A stretch of 64,000 bases of DNA. It comes from Phyllostachys edulis (Eukaryota > Streptophyta > Magnoliopsida > Poales > Poaceae). Position numbers and translations under genes: made by a program. Position 1 is the first letter of the stretch. Every line of letters starts with the position of its first letter. Of this stretch, positions 23,695 to 35,758 are shown one piece after another. The notes under the pieces were generated by a model that was not told the DNA's origin, ran no database searches, and was given only the letters and a program-made list of their open reading frames with translations. The DNA lies in contig CM070566.1 of the NCBI GenBank assembly GCA_036346405.1, positions 10,574,355 through 10,638,354 of the forward strand, read 5' to 3'.

Positions 23695-24362
23695 ATGGCT
23701 AGTGGTTCATTCTTTGGGTCTTCTTCCTCGGACAGCGTGAGGCTGGCCGACTCATGAGTGGTAGACTCTGTGTAGTGCCCCTTTGCGGGACGTCGGTGGT
23801 GGAGTGCACCTCCGGACGAGCTCCAATCCGCAAGAAGTTCTTCAAGTGCCCAAGAATGAAAATGTGGGTAGTATTTGGTGTTTTGTTTGTACTTGGTTAT
23901 GCATTTGTGTTGGAATTTGTCGGATTCAATTGATTGGTTTTGTGCATTGGTCGATTTTCAGCTCCTGAACCATTGCAAGTTTTTCATGTGCGAAGATAAG
24001 TACGAAGCCTATTTGGTTGATAATGGTTTGTTCCTTTTGACATTGAGATTCTGATGATGCTATGACCCGAGTCTTGCGTGGCGGCCTCCATGGAAGCCCT
24101 CCTGGATGAGTTGAAGGTGGCCGTTAAGGAGGTCCAGGAAACTATGGAAGAAATGAAGGGTTCCATTGTTGCAATTCCTCCCGTTTTGACTGCGATGAGG
24201 AATACTATGAATGGAATGTATGGTGAGATGAAGGGACTAAGGTTTGGGATGGCTAGCAATGTGGTGAACAAGAATCGTTGCCTGCGTGAGAGGATGATGA
24301 TGCTTGGCTGGTCGATTGTCTTCCTCCTTGTGGCTATCCTGGTAGTATCTCTTAAGAAGTAG
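23695..24362 (+). pseudogene. MULE companion gene: GRF-type zinc finger, coiled coil, C-terminal membrane anchor
   Basis: The plus strand shows a serine-rich start (23695), a frame slip near 23754, then a GRF-like zinc finger: VVPLCGTSVVECTSG, KKFFKCP, a GT-AG intron (23868-23961) joining in frame to LLNHCKFFMCED. After another slip near 24040 a clean 94-residue frame (24078-24362) gives a coiled coil (LLDELKVAVKEVQETMEEMK) and a C-terminal hydrophobic segment (WSIVFLLVAILVVS, then LKK). GRF zinc fingers bind nucleic acid in other proteins; the pairing with a coiled coil and tail anchor is what can be seen, and the function is unknown. It reads outward-in from the left terminus, opposite to mudrA, as second genes of MULEs often do. 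Confidence 0.7.
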
Positions 24363-24441
24363 ATTTAGATGTCAATGTTAGGAATATCATAATGTAGATG
24401 TTAGGCATGGCACTGAATTTCGTCTTGATAATATGGTGTGC

Positions 24442-24610
24442 TGAAATGGTGCATGCAATGAGGAACCTAGAATTTCCCCTATGTATTTTGTTGACAATAT
24501 TCTGGCTTGTAATGCTGAAATGGTCTATGCAATGAGGAGCTCAGAATTTCCCCTATGTATTTGTTGACAATATTCTGGCTTGTAATGCTGAAATGGTCTA
24601 TGCTGAAATG
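24442..24610. repeat. Tandem duplication, about 80-bp unit
   Basis: The text CAATGAGGA(A/G)C..AGAATTTCCCC through CTTGTAATGCTGAAATGGTC occurs twice in tandem with a shorter third end-piece, just 3' of the companion gene. Confidence 0.85.
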
Positions 24611-25049
24611 GTCTATGTTGTAATGGCAAAACTTCAATATTGACATGACAGAACCATGGTAGAACCATACCAGAACTAAACATTGAGATATTCCATACCA
24701 AAAGTGCTGGATTACATGACATATTGAGATGTCCAGAATTCATGTTCAACTCGATAATCTTGGATTACGTGTTCAACTCCTCAACTCGAAGTACATGCAC
24801 TAGTGTCATTACTCTTACAAAAGCCACTGGAACTCAGTGGATTACATGTCCATAACATTCTATTAAACAAAAGTCTTCCTTCTTCTCCCATCCATGCCTA
24901 GCATTCCCGGGACTGCTTCAGATTCACTTGCCTAGCCTCCTAGGACTGCTCTGGCTGTTGATGAACAAAATGTTACAATGAGTATAGACATGTACAAACT
25001 AGTAAGAACCTTACAAGATTAGAGGACACAAGATTTACCTCCTTGTTAC

Positions 25050-26421
25050 TGGACCAGGGACTTTGTGGTATTCCAGACAGAGGATTGGAGGAGCATCTGA
25101 TTCATTGCTAGCGACTACTTTCTTAGCTACTTTGCGAGTCTTTCTCTTTGGCTTTGGGGGTGTAGGTTGAGGAGCATCTGGGTCATCAACAGGCTCATTG
25201 CATGTCTTCATCATGTGCCCAAACTATCCACACCTCTTGCACCTGGTTCTCCTTTTGCCAGAACCTCCTTCCTCACATCCTTTGTACCTTCTTTTCCTTG
25301 GCCTTCCTGCTTTGCCTCTTGAGTATAGGTGGCCACACTGAATCCTAAGTCAACCTTAGGCCACGATGCTTATGTCGTCATTGGCATCACTAAACTGCAT
25401 ATGCCTTGAATTTGTCCACACTATAGTATTCATGCACATATCTCTCAAGTTCTTCATTTCTCTTGAACAAGATGAGGCAAATAGCATGAGTGCAGGAGGT
25501 AGTCCGGTGAGTCGCCACTCCATGCAACAGCATTCCTTAGCATTCAGATCAACTGTATGCCTCTAAGTAGTCAAGTCTTTATTGGTGCCACCAACCTCTC
25601 TTGTGAAATTATGACTATGGAAGATTTTGAATGGTAGGTTTCTGCTCTTTGCATTGAGGACTTTGATGACATGGGGTATTATCAATCCTGCGACTTGTCG
25701 ACAAGGTTTCTCTGGTGTACATCTTCGCATGATCATTTGCCCGATTCTATCCATCAACTCCATAACAGGAGTGATTTCTCATGCTTCACCCAAATTGTTG
25801 AATGTCTCTGCAATGTTATTTGTGACATAGTCACATTTACTTGCAGTAGAGAACATGCTCCTAGACCATAGATGCTTGTGGTTCTCCTTAATCCACTCCA
25901 TGGCTCTAGGTGATGCTTCCTCCATTACCTTTTAGTGCATGTCAAAGTTGGCCCTTTTGTAAGCCCTGGAGGCAGGCCACAGATGCCTTTGGAAAACCTC
26001 CCCATGAAACCTCTTTTGGAAATTTTTGACAAGCTGCCTCATACACTCCCTATGTTCAACCCCATTGGAGAAGATCCTAGTAAATCCAATATCAATGCCT
26101 TTACCTGCATCTGTAGATACCACGAAGCCAGGGGGTAAACCAATGGCTCTGTGCAAATTCTGCATGAACCACTGCCAATTCTCAGCACTTTCTGATTCAA
26201 AGACTCCATAAGCCCTGAAACATCCAATTGTGGCCATCAATCCCTATGGCAGATGCCAAGCGACCCTCCGCTGCCGGTGAGCACGCTTGAGTCAATGCCT
26301 AAGTAAGGTCTACAACCATTAAGGAATCCATCAACACAAACCTTGAGGGCAACAAACATCTTGCTAAACCATATCTTGTTGCCAACCCACTCATGCTCTA
26401 TCTCTACTATGCTGCCAGGAC
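25050..26421 (-). pseudogene. mudrA-type transposase, 3' part (catalytic, SWIM, zinc knuckle)
   Basis: Minus-strand blocks in order: YLGIDSSVLTG-like DDE start and GVFESESAENWQWFMQNL with STDAGKGID and GVEHRECMRQLVKNFQKRFHG (25932-26240), typical of the MULE transposase core. Next comes a region resembling that before a SWIM zinc finger (25563-25763). Last is a CCHC knuckle (about 25200-25260: CKRCG, a stop where Q is expected, FGHMMKTC) and a basic proline-rich tail. Frame changes and stops between blocks show it is inactive. It is separated from its N-terminal part by the LTR element at 26427-33809. Confidence 0.85.
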
Positions 26422-26426
26422 ATCTC

Positions 26427-29400
26427 TGTAACATCCCAAAGTGCTGTTACCAAAATAAAATAAATAAAGTTATTATTTTGTTGGACTTTCTGAAATTTGA
26501 AAGACTTTTATGGCTTTATTTGAATTTCTGAAGCTTCAAAAGTCAAAAGTAAAATTTATTAAAGTTTTTGAAGTTTTATTTGAGTTAGAGTTGAAAAATA
26601 AAAAATTAAATTAATTTCTAGAATTTTCTAGAATTTTAAAAGCTTTTTCTAATTATTTTAAATCTAAAATAAATTTATGTGCAAAAATTATTACCAATTA
26701 TAAGTTGGAAATATTTTATTTAATTCCAAAATAACTCTAGGAATTTCTGTGAATTTTTCTAGAATTTTTGGATTTTATTTTCTATTTTCTAAAGCCTTTT
26801 TGAATTACTAGAATTATTTTAATTGGAAAATCAAAGAAAATCCGTGAATAGTGTTTGGGCCGAATTCGCCTGGCCCATTCTTATTCCTCCGCTCCACTCG
26901 GCCCGATTCCTCCTGACTGTCCGATTTGAATCGGACGACCAATGCACGCGCGATCCCGTCCGTTGATTCCGGATCGGACAGCCGCCGCTCTCTCTCTCTC
27001 CTCTCTCTCACTGCAGGTGGGCCCACGTGCCATCTTCCTCTTCCCTGCTAGCTTCTTCCTCGACGGCTTCGTGCCTTCCGCCATTAGCGCGTGCGTGAGC
27101 TCCGTCTCGGCCGCGTTTCCTCTCCCCTCTTCACGCGATTCACTCCGCAAGATCACGTTGCCTTCGCTCCGTAATTACCCTTCATGGCGCACGATTTCTT
27201 TGGATTGAGTAATGGTGCTTGGCCGCGCCAACTCCACGCCCGATCTCCTCGCCCGGTACCCCTCCGCCTCTATAAAAGGGAGCCTCTGGTGCCCCTCATC
27301 CCACTCGTCTCCTCCCCCAACTCGTAGCCCCTCCCCTCCTCTCCTCCGGCCACAATCGAGGATTTTCCTTCGCCCGCCGCCGCACCTTTGGCCGCCGATT
27401 CTGCCGCCACCATCAACGCCGCGACCCCGCCGCCGCCACCGTTGGCATCGCTGTCCCCAAGGCTACCCCATGCTCGCGCTAGATCCGACGGAGAAACCCC
27501 AATCGCTGTGCCATTGCAAGCCCCGACCTCCCCGCCGCCTCTCACCTCGCCGCCAGCGTTCCCCTCACGCCCTCACGCCGCCTCGGTAAGTGCCATGTTC
27601 CCCATCGCCACCTCTTCCTTCCTAGCATCTCGCCGCCAGCAGCCGCGCCGTCGTTCCCCGGTTCCATAGGGACCCGAGCACCATCCCCGTCTGGCGCCAA
27701 CGTGGTGCCATGTCAGCGCCACCTCGGCGTTTTTGTGGATGTGGCGGCCATGTGGCTCCCGCGTGTCACTGACGTGGCGAAGCCGCATATCTTCACGCAC
27801 CCGGTCCACCATGGACCCGGGCCCACATGTCAGTGTAATAAAAAATTCAACCGAATGGGATTTTCCAAACGATGACATCAGCGTGACGCCATAATCAGAG
27901 TTTCCTTTGCAAAAATAATTCCAATATCCCAAGAAATTCCAATTTCATCATTTCATGTGGCTTTAAACTTCCAAAGCCCATATCTTTTGCATCCGAACTC
28001 CGATTTCGTCGATCCAAATTTCTAAATTCTTATAAAATCAAGATCTAGCTAAATAAACCAAAATTATTTAATTTTGAGTTCATTTGAATCTTTCTTTGAA
28101 TTTTGTTTGAATTTGGCTTAATTTCGCGTATAGATTTCGACGACTTTGGAGAGTCAGATTTCGACGCCGTTTGAGAACAACAATTAATCAAGCAAGGCAA
28201 GTTATACCTTTGATCATATTTGACCCCAGTATTTAAAATTATTTAAATTCTATTTTAAATTATTATGGTATGCGATTTATATTCAAGTAATTTAAATTCC
28301 TATTTTAAAGTTATAGTTATTCCCAATTCCATTGTATAGCCCATCTTGATATTGAATTAGTCACCCCTTGACACCATAAAGGAAAATCTAGTTTATACAA
28401 TAGTGTGAACTAGAATTCTTTGGAAAAATATATGCTTAGTTAAAGCTTAGACCAAAAATGTTTGATTTGGGGAATTTCAGCCAAAAATCAAATATTGTTT
28501 AAATGACATCCATGGCATTGGTGTGTCATAGAAGTTTGCAAATGATTTGAAAAATCAAATTAAAGGAAAAGTTGGTTTGTACTTGGGCGAAATGGATGGT
28601 TGGTGGGTGCAGGTTTATGCACGGGCTCAACATGGTCAGGGTTGAGGCTCTGGGTTTTATTAGTAGTCGCCAAGTCAGTTAAGGATGGCGTGAGAGCTAC
28701 TTTTTGCTAAACTCCACCGTATTACCACATGTCTCGAGCAGGCGGGACTGCTAACTAATTTGCAACGCTTTCACCGTGGTCGTGCCATCCGGTTGCGTGG
28801 CGTCTATTATGACCTACTTTTATTCCCTTTGGCGCAAGAGGGGCTTCGGAGGATGGATACCCAATGAAAGCGAAACCTTAGCGGAGGGACTACGGTGGGA
28901 TGAAGTATTGTAAAGGCCTTGACACCGTGCTCTAGACTGCTTACCTAAGGTAGTGAGCGGTGGTATCGACGAATGCCAAACAAACTAGAGAATTCATATC
29001 TTGTGGGTAAAGCTGTACAACCTCTGCAGAGTGTAAAACTATTCAAATAGCTGTGTCCACGGTCATGGACATGTTTAGCATTTGCCACTCAAAGTTAGAC
29101 TTTGATTTTGTTTTGAAAAGACATTATCAAATGGTTTATTCAAATGGGAAATTGGGCAGGAAGCCAGGTGATAGGAGGGTATCCTTCACCATTCACGTGT
29201 GAATGTTATATAACTATAAAATTGAGAATTTATAAAAATGAATTTTAGTTATAGAATAACTGCTTTGGAACTTAGTACAAGTATTTCAAGAAAACATTGC
29301 TTTATGCAAATTAAACCAATAAGCCTTCCTTTGAGATACCCTTGTATGCATGCATTCAATCTGTTACTTGACGGGTATAACTTGCGAGCACAGTAGTTGT

Positions 29401-29712
29401 GCTCATTCTTGCTTTATGCAAACAAATTTCAGAGGAGAAGGACTTTACTTTCGGTGTGGATCTCGACGACTAAGCCGCTACCCTCAAATGATTGCTGGCG
29501 ATCAATTGGACTTCACTACATCTTGTTCGTCTTCTGCTGTGTTCTTTATTGTTGGCTTGTAAGCCTCTTTTGTAATAAACTCTGTTGATTATTATTAATA
29601 TTGTGCGATTTATGGATGTTACCATATATGTTTACTGTGTGAACTAGCTACTGATCATGGGAGTAGTTCAGAAATACACAGAGGATTTGGAGTGTTAATC
29701 CCGAGTCCGACA
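26427..29712 (+). repeat. Left LTR of the LARD-like element
   Basis: It contains an AT-rich 5' third, a GC-rich centre with a TATA box (CTATAAAAGGGAG near 27270), proline/alanine-biased open frames downstream of it, a donor-like CTCGGTAAGTGCC near 27583 and an AT-rich 3' part. Differences from the right LTR are point changes and small indels, for example an extra 20-odd bp near 31795 in the right copy. Confidence 0.93.
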
Positions 29713-29759
29713 GAAGTGGTATCAGAGCCATATCGACTGTAGGTCGGGACCTAGTTAGA

Positions 29760-30161
29760 ATGGCCGTAGTTGAAACTTCAAAACTTATTTTATATAACAA
29801 GAAAAATAAATTGTTCTCTCCTCATCCTGGTCATCTATCTATCTTTAGCTTCTTCATAGCAATTCTTCCTTACCTAATTCTCTCTTCACCATTTTATAAT
29901 GTTAAATGGATCCTCTTTCCCTTGAAAAATTCCTATAGAAGGTCAACACAATTATTAACCCTTACGTTCAAGATTACTAGACATGGAGCCATCGAGAAAG
30001 TATCATCGTCGCCACCATCCAATGACAACGGACAAGATATACCGAAGATCGTTTTGTCAGCCCAACCATATAGCTTAAGATTTCCAAGGCTTATTCTGTG
30101 TACTGAGTCGTTTCACCAGATTAAAAGTCTCGATCGAGTAGAATGTTGTACTGTTTCTTAA
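29760..30161 (+). CDS. Unknown 133-residue frame in the LARD-like interior
   Basis: The only frame of size between the LTRs. The N-terminal half has a strongly hydrophobic stretch (LSIFSFFIAILPYLILSSPF); the rest is polar with no motif. It starts 43 bases after the primer binding site, where gag normally begins, but shows no gag feature such as a CCHC knuckle. It may be a chance frame. Confidence 0.25.
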   Translation: MAVVETSKLILYNKKNKLFSPHPGHLSIFSFFIAILPYLILSSPFYNVKWILFPLKNSYRRSTQLLTLTFKITRHGAIEKVSSSPPSNDNGQDIPKIVLSAQPYSLRFPRLILCTESFHQIKSLDRVECCTVS

Positions 30162-30500
30162 TTTGTATAGTGTATTTTCTTTTGGTACGTCGTACGTAGA
30201 TCCTTTGATCTTGTGTACAACGTTTGCTTAAGTGGGTAGACTTCTCTCCTCATAGTTTTCTTTCTCATCTTTTGCTTTTTGCTTCTTCTCTAACAATCCA
30301 TTGGACTCCTAACCTATCCATGCACAAAGGACTTGAAGGACGAATCGATAATTCAAAACTTCGAACAACCCAACACCCGTGGACATAACACCAACTTGAA
30401 GATAGACTCTGTCTATCTCTCAATTCATTTATCCTATATCGTATTCTTTCTTTCTAGCCTCTCTGAATCTCGTGGATGAGATTCCCTTTAAGGGGTAGTT

Positions 30501-33500
30501 TGTAACATCCCAAAGTGTGTTACCAAAATAAAATAAATAAAGTTATTATTTTGTTGGACTTTCGAAATTTGAAAGAGTTTTATGGCTTTATTTGAATTTC
30601 TGAAGTTTCAAAAGTCAAAAGTAAAATTTATTAAAGTTTTTGAAGTTTTATTTGAGTTAGAGTTGAAAAATAAAAAAATTAAATTAATTTCTAGAATTTT
30701 ACGAAATTTTAAAAGCTTTTTCCTAATTATTTTAAAGCTAAAATAAATTTATGTGCAAAAATTATTACCAATTATAAGTTGGAAATATTTTATTTAAGTC
30801 CAAAATAACTCTAGGAATTTCTGTGAATTTTTCTAGAATTTTTGGATTTTATTTACTATTTTCTAAAGCCTTTTTGAATTACTAGAATTATTTTAATTGG
30901 AAAATCAAAGAAAATCTGTGAATAGTGTTTGGGCCGAATTCGCCCGGCCCATTCTTATTCCTCCGCTCCACTCGGCCCGATTCCTCCCGACTGTCCGATT
31001 TGAATCGGACGGCCAACGCACGCGCGATCCCGTCCATTGATTCCGGATCGGACAGCCGCCGCTCTCTCTCTCCTCTCTCTCACTGCAGGTGGGCCCACGT
31101 GCCATCTTCTTCTTCCCCGCTAGCTTCTTCCTTGCACGGCCGCTCGTGCCTTTCGCCATTAGCACTCGCGTGAGCTCCGTCTCGGCCGCGTTTCCTCTCC
31201 CCTCTTCACACGATTCATGCGCATTCACTCCCGCGCATCATGCCGCCTTCACTCCGACCGTTACCCCCTTCATGGCGCACGATTTCGCCAGATTGAGTAA
31301 CGGCCGCCGTCGCCACCTCCGCGCCCGATCTCCTCGCCTGGTACCCCTCCGTCTCTATAAAAGGGAGCCTCCGGTGCCCCTCATCCCACTCTCTCCTCCC
31401 CCAACTCTTAGCCCTTCCCCTCCTCTCCTCCGGCTGCAATCGAGGATTTTCCTCCGCCCGCCGCTGCACCTTTGGCCACTGATTTCGCCGCCACCATTGA
31501 CGTCGCGACCCCGCCACCGCCACTGTTAGCATCGCCGTCCCCAAGGCTACCTCGTGCTCGCGCTAGATTCAGCGGAGAACCCCCCAATTGCTGCGCCGCC
31601 GCAAGCCCCAACCTCCCCGCCGCCTCTCACCTCGCTGCCGGCGTTCGCCTCACGCCCTCACGCCGCCTCGGTAAGTGCCATGTTCCCCATTGCCTCCTCT
31701 TCCTTCACAGCATCTCGCCTTGCGCCGCGCCACCGTTCGCCGGTTCCATAGGGACCCGAGCACCACCCCCGTCCGGCGCCGACGTGGTGCCACGTCCCCT
31801 CCACGTCAGCGGCACCTCGGCGTTTTTGCGGATGTGGCGGCCATGTGGCTCCCGCGTGTTGCTGACGTGGCGAAGCCGCATATCTTCGCGCACCCGGTCC
31901 ACCATGGACCCGGGCCCACATGTCAGTGTAATAAAAAATTCAGCCGAATGGGATTTTCCAAACGATGACGTCCGCGTGATGCCATAATCAGAGTTTCCTT
32001 TGCAAAAATAATTCCAATATCTCAAGAAATTCCAATTTCATCATTTCATGTGGCTTTAAACTTCCAAAGCCCATATCTTTTGCATCCGAACTCCGATTTC
32101 GTCGATTCAAATTTCTAAATTCTTATAAAATCAAGATCTAGCTAAATAAACCAAAATTATTTAATTTTGAGTTCATTTGAATCTTTATTTGAATTTTGTT
32201 TGAATTTGGCTTAATTTCGCGTATAGATTTCGACGACTTTGGAGAGTCAGATTTCGACGCCGTTTGGGAACAACAATTAATCAAGCAAGGCAAGTTATAC
32301 CTTTGATCATATTTGATCCCAGTATTTAAAATTATTTAAATTCTATTTTAAATTATTATTGTATGCGTATTTATATTCAAGTAATTTAAATTCCTATTTT
32401 AAAGTTATAGTTATTCCCAATTCCATTGTATAGCCCATCTTGATATTGAATTAGTCACCCTTGACACCATAAAGGAAAATCTAGTTTATACAATAGTGTG
32501 AACTAGAATTCTTTGGAAAAATATATGCTTAGTTAAAGCTTAGACCAAAAATGTTTGATTTGGGGAATTTCACCAAAAATCAAATATTGTTTAAATGACA
32601 TCCATGGCATTGGTGTGTCATAGAAGTTTGCAAATGATTTGAAAAATCAAATTAAAGGAAAAGTTGGTTTGTACTTGGGCGAAATGGATGGTTGGTGGGT
32701 GCAGAGTTTATGCACGGCTCAACATGGTCAGGGTTGAGGCCTGGGGTTTTTAATGGTAGTCGCCCAAGTCAGTTAAGGACCATCCTGAGAGCTGGTTTTG
32801 CTAAACTCCACCGTACTACCACATGTCTCGAGCAGGTGGGACTGGCTAACTAATTTGCAACGTTTCACCATGGTCGTGCCATCCGGTTGCGTGGGCGTCT
32901 ATTATGACCTACTTTTATTCCCACTGGCGCAAGAGGGGCTTCGAGAGGATGGACAGGTCAATGGAAGCGAAACTTTAGCGGCGGGACTACTGACTGGGAT
33001 GAAGAATTGTAAAGGCCTTGACAGTGCTCTAGATCGCTTACCTAAGGTAGTGGCGGTGGTATCGACGGATGCCAAATAAACTAGAGAATTCATGTCTTGT
33101 GGGTAAAGCTGTACAACCTCTGCAGAGTGTAAAACTATTCGAATAGCCGTGTCCACGGTCATGGACATGTTTAGCATTTGACACTCAAAGTTAGACTTTG
33201 ATTTTGTTTTGAAAAGACTTTATCAAATGGTTTATTCAAATGGGAAATTGGGTGGAAGCCATGTGATAGGTGGGTATCCTTCACCATTCATGTGTGAATG
33301 TTATCTGACTATAAAATTGAGAATTTATAAAATGAATTTTAGTTGTAGAATAACTGCTTTGGAACTTAGTACAAGTATTTCAAGAAAACATTGCTTTATG
33401 CAAATTAAACCAATAAGCCTTCCTTTGAGATACCCTTGTATGCATGCATTCAATCTGTTACTTGACGGGTGTAACTTGCGAGCACGGTAGTTGTGCTCAT

Positions 33501-33809
33501 TCTTGCTTTATGTAAATAAATTTTAGAAGAGAAGGACTTTACTACCGGTGTGGATCTCGACGACTAGGCCGCTACCCTAGTCGATTGCCTGTTGCAGATC
33601 AGCTGGACTCCACTACGTCTTCTTCGTCTTCCACTGTGTTCTTTATTGTTGGCTTGTAAGCCTCTTTTGTAATAAACTCTGTTGATTATTAATAATATTG
33701 TGCGATTTATGGATGTTATCATATGTGTTTACTGTGTGAACTAGCTACTGATCATGGAACTAGTTCAAAAATGCACAGAGGATTTGGGGAGTTAATCCCA
33801 GGTTCGACA
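30501..33809 (+). repeat. Right LTR of the LARD-like element
   Basis: Collinear with the left LTR throughout; TATA-like CTATAAAAGGGAG near 31355. It ends GGTTCGACA at 33809 and is followed directly by the target duplication. Confidence 0.93.
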
Positions 33810-33814
33810 ATCTC

Positions 33815-35030
33815 CTCTCTAATTCTGCCTTGAAGCTGAAAATGTGTTGAAAACTGTCCTCCCATCTGCCTAATATCTCATCCAATTGCCATTTGCCTCC
33901 CATCCCAAACAACATAATATGATATGTTGATTTTGAATTTCTCCTCTAAAAACTTCTTGAGTTGTAGCACCAATTGTAGGATCTGTCTCAATTTTGCAAT
34001 AACCCTATCCCTAACCAATGCATTAGTAGCCATACAATTCTTTTCTACTTGGCTAGAGCTTGGACATAAATGTTTATATGGCATCTTCCTAATCTGCAAA
34101 GGAAAGCATTAGACATGAGTACATGACAAAAGATGTATACTATGAAAACAGAAAGCTTACCATCCATGTCCTTCCATCCTGAAGCCTTGACGCATGTATC
34201 CTCCACTTGCACTTCTTATCCTTGCAATGTGCTCGGTACCTCCATGCCTCACTGTAGGTAGCTGCAAGTTGGACCTCATTAAGTACTGCATATTGCCTTA
34301 TACACCTCTTAAAGCATTGACCATCCTCAAAAGTAACTCCAACATCTATGTTAGGATTCTCTATGTCAGTTACATGAACATTAGACTGACAATCAGCCTC
34401 ATCATCAACCGAAGACTCACTTTGATCATCATCACCTGGCACATACTCCTGGTCTGAGGTATCGTCACCTGACATCAAATCTTTGTACTAAAGCCGCTCA
34501 TCATCCACACCCACATAATCTTCTTGGTCATCATCACCTCGGCCCATTTGTCCACATCGCCAGACAGCAGGTTTGCAAGGTCTGGCTCATTATGCAGGCA
34601 AGTTTGTCTGCCTTGTGTTGGCAAATCGAGGGCAAATGGCAATGTCTGCTGTGAGGAGGTGGCCTGTTGGACACAAGACAGGTTGCTAGTACTTGCCTGC
34701 CTACATGCATTGGAACCAGATACACTAACAACTAGAGGGAGCCTCCTCATGCCCCAATACTTGTCAAACGCATCAAGCAATCTTTGAGTCGAAAGCAACC
34801 TTAGTATATCTACTGCACTTTTTGTTCCAAATGGTGACAGCAAGTGTTTGGTTGCTTCCATGTCGCACCTCATCGTCAAGATCTTTCAGTAAGTCAAGGA
34901 AAAAACTAGTATCCCTGTCTAAAACCCAGTTAATGTCCCGGCTAACATAGTACTCTTGCCTACCGTCGTCAGTGACCTCGACATAAGAACCAACACGCAC
35001 AGCTACTTTGCATGCCACTCCCGAATCCAT
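33815..35030 (-). pseudogene. mudrA-type transposase, N-terminal part
   Basis: The start ATG at 35030 opens MDSGVACKVAVRVGS and continues FFLDLLKDLDDEVRHGSNQT, then after a frame change LSPFGTKSAVDILRLLSTQRLLDAFDKYW and a cysteine/serine-rich linker. 34140-34478 gives an acidic stretch and the MULE DNA-binding domain (VGVTFEDGQCFKRCIRQYAV, then CKDKKCKWRIHAS, followed by an intron). The last block runs to the ATCTC insertion site, where mudrA continues at 26421. Frame breaks indicate decay apart from the insertion. Confidence 0.82.
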
Positions 35031-35039
35031 CCTACGCAC

Positions 35040-35240
35040 ATTAGAATGGAGCGAAGATAGCAACATCGAGCACAACCCTAAATCGCGCGACAATACAATG
35101 GAGCGAAGATAGCAACATCGAGCGCAACCCTAAATCGACGCACAATACAATGGAACAAAGATAGCAACATCGGGCGCAACCCTAAATCGATGCACATTAC
35201 AATGGAGCGAAGATAGCAACATCGGTGCACAACCTAAATC
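35040..35240. repeat. Tandem repeats upstream of mudrA
   Basis: About four copies of a 60-bp unit with AATGGA(G/A)C(G/A)AAGATAGCAACATCG(A/G)GC lie between the mudrA start and the right terminus of the MULE. Confidence 0.85.
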
Positions 35241-35758
35241 GACACACATCAACCCGGATCTAAACTACACACCGGATCAACTCCAAATCGGCATGAGGAA
35301 GAACCTTACCCATCGGGGACCCATGAAAGCTTCACAGGCTTTGACGGGGAGTCCGTGCTCCTGAGGCACCGCATTTTCGACATCAGCGCCTTCATCTCCG
35401 ATAGACCTCAGCCCTCAGCAGCCCATGCTCCAGCTGAATCCGAAAGGTGGCGATGGGGTGGTGATGGGGAGAGATTTGGGGGAGAAGAACTGTGAGGGAG
35501 ATAGAAGAATTTGCGAGCGACAGGGAGAAGAACCGTTGCTTTAGGGTTCGATCGTATCGGGTATGCTAGGGGCACTCTAGTCTTTTTGGAAATTTTCTTT
35601 CTCCCTCCCGCTGGGAAATGATAAAATAAGTGGCTCAGTGTCTTAGGGCCAAATTACATGTTTTGTTAGTGCTTTCTAGCTAAACCACGTTTTTTCAGTG
35701 TCCGTTAGCAAAGGTGGATAATGGGAAGTGTCCTGTAGCCAATTATCCCTTTAGGGTA

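Larger units (their letters stand above)
26427..33809 (+). mobile_element. Complete non-autonomous LTR retrotransposon with 3.3-kb LTRs (LARD-like)
   Basis: LTRs 26427-29712 (3286 bp) and 30501-33809 (3309 bp), both starting TGTAACATCCCAAAGTG and ending with a GACA terminus. Exact 5-bp target duplication ATCTC at 26422-26426 and 33810-33814. A primer binding site TGGTATCAGAGCC (29717), complementary to initiator Met-tRNA as in most plant elements, follows four bases after the left LTR. A purine-rich AAGGGG tract precedes the right LTR. The 788-bp interior has no gag, protease, RT, RNase H or integrase. It was inserted into the mudrA gene. Confidence 0.95.
23340..35749. mobile_element. Large Mutator-like element (MULE), 12.4 kb including a nested 7.4-kb LTR element
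   Basis: Terminal inverted repeats of about 145 bp: 23340-23485 (GGGATAATTGGCTATGGGAC) and the reverse of 35605-35749 (GGGATAATTGGCTACAGGAC). They share AAAAAACGTGGTTTA, GACACTGAGCC and TTATTTTATCATTTCCC. Flanks TTTAGAGTA (23331-23339) and TTTAGGGTA (35750-35758) form a 9-bp target duplication with one mismatch. The element carries a mudrA-type gene on the minus strand and a second gene on the plus strand. Without the nested retrotransposon it is about 5.0 kb, the usual size of an autonomous MULE. Confidence 0.92.

Noticed and set aside
27212..27589. Proline-rich frames in the GC-rich part of the 3.3-kb LTR (also 31089-31987)
   Set aside because: Both LTRs have similar frames, but the two copies are shifted relative to each other by indels, so they are not maintained as proteins.
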